From Microvirga zambiensis WSM3693 (GTDB lineage Bacteria; Pseudomonadota; Alphaproteobacteria; Rhizobiales; Beijerinckiaceae): a stretch of 64,000 nucleotides of DNA. The notes beneath the pieces are model-generated. The model made no database searches. It worked only from the letters and a program-made list of their open reading frames with translations, and was not told the DNA's origin. The stretch lies in NCBI RefSeq assembly GCF_016735695.1, contig NZ_JAERQD010000031.1, positions 1-64,000 of the forward strand. The letters run 5' to 3'. Numbering within the stretch: position 1 is the first letter of the stretch; each line of letters starts with the position of its first letter. Shown piece after piece: positions 63,645 to 64,000 of this stretch. The position numbers were made by a program, and so were the translations under genes.

Positions 63645-64000
63645 TTACAATCCCTTCACGCGGCCGGCGAAAGCCTCGGGTCCCACCTCGAGCACGTTTT
63701 CCTTTATCCAGGCGCTGAAGAGATCGCGGTCGGCGGAGATCTTGTCCCATTCGAGATAGGCGGCGTTGTCACGGTCGTAATAGCCGTGGGTGTAGGACGG
63801 GTGCGCCCCGCCCGGCACATGCACGATCGAGGTCACGGTCCAATGCGGCAATATGCAGAGGTTCGGATGCAGGTCGTCGAAATCCTCCACGATCTCCTCG
63901 ACCGTCACCACCGAGCGCTTGGCGGCGAGCACCGCCTCCTTCTGCACGCCGATGATTCCCTCCACAAGCACGTCCCCCCGCCTGTTCGCCTTCTGGGCAT
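63645..64000 (-). CDS. pcaI: 3-oxoadipate CoA-transferase alpha subunit (partial)
   Basis: The C-terminal ~117 residues are in the window; the reading frame continues through the right edge, and an apparent GTG start at 63971 is internal because conserved-looking coding sequence (AQKANRRGDVLVEGIIG) reads through it. LVEGIIGVQKEAVLAAKRSVVTVEEIVE and HVPGGAHPSYTHGYYDRDN are typical of the alpha subunit. It pairs with pcaJ in the same transcript. Confidence 0.88.
   Translation of the reverse strand, partial: AQKANRRGDVLVEGIIGVQKEAVLAAKRSVVTVEEIVEDFDDLHPNLCILPHWTVTSIVHVPGGAHPSYTHGYYDRDNAAYLEWDKISADRDLFSAWIKENVLEVGPEAFAGRVKGL

Overview
The window is GC-rich DNA from an alphaproteobacterium of the Rhizobiales/Hyphomicrobiales type. 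This is inferred from the ntrB-ntrC-ntrY-ntrX-hfq-hflX order, the fused ispDF, the short methionyl-tRNA synthetase, the COQ10-like gene beside lipA, and intergenic palindromic repeats typical of that order. A Methylobacteriaceae/Microvirga-like genome is a guess and was not tested. No phage, IS element, CRISPR array or rRNA was seen; one tRNA-Ser is present.

Layout. 0-15 kb is housekeeping, mostly + strand: a small Cys-rich protein, lipA, a P-loop kinase, a COQ10-like gene, cinA and ispDF (- strand), dusB, the two Ntr two-component systems, hfq, hflX, mazG (-) and an OsmC-like gene. At 15.0-15.4 kb there are two gene remnants and a sequence that reads as a XerCD dif site (15272-15299). FtsK-type GGGNAGGG octamers mostly point toward it from both sides, and the dominant coding strand flips there, so this is probably the replication terminus. 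15.4-24.1 kb, - strand, holds a metallo-beta-lactamase-fold hydrolase, tatD, a GH1-like glycosidase, metG, holB, tmk, a D,D-carboxypeptidase and rlpA. A tRNA-Ser(UGA) follows.

24.8-38.8 kb is one translationally coupled - strand operon: two different ABC half-transporters, an HlyD-type adaptor and a roughly 2,830-residue protein of at least 21 tandem Ig/cadherin-like repeats. It looks like a dedicated type I secretion system for a giant surface protein. Both transporters have non-canonical ABC signature motifs, and one also has a changed Walker A, Q-loop and catalytic Glu.

39-64 kb is an aromatic-acid catabolic island. It contains an extradiol-dioxygenase-like gene and an operon vanA-vanB-GntR-livKHMGF-metE-like (vanillate demethylation plus an uptake system). 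It also contains protocatechuate 4,5-cleavage genes (ligAB, ligI, galB, ligK) with a LysR regulator, two Bug-type binding proteins and a second livK. At the edge are pobA and pcaB-pcaF-pcaJ-pcaI of the beta-ketoadipate route. A shared motif containing CAAATGG lies before the three lig transcription units, and a TGTATACA pair lies before vanA. Together the genes could take 4-hydroxybenzoate and vanillate to protocatechuate, then through the 4,5 route to pyruvate and oxaloacetate, with parts of the 3,4 route alongside. A recognisable LigC dehydrogenase is missing from the window.
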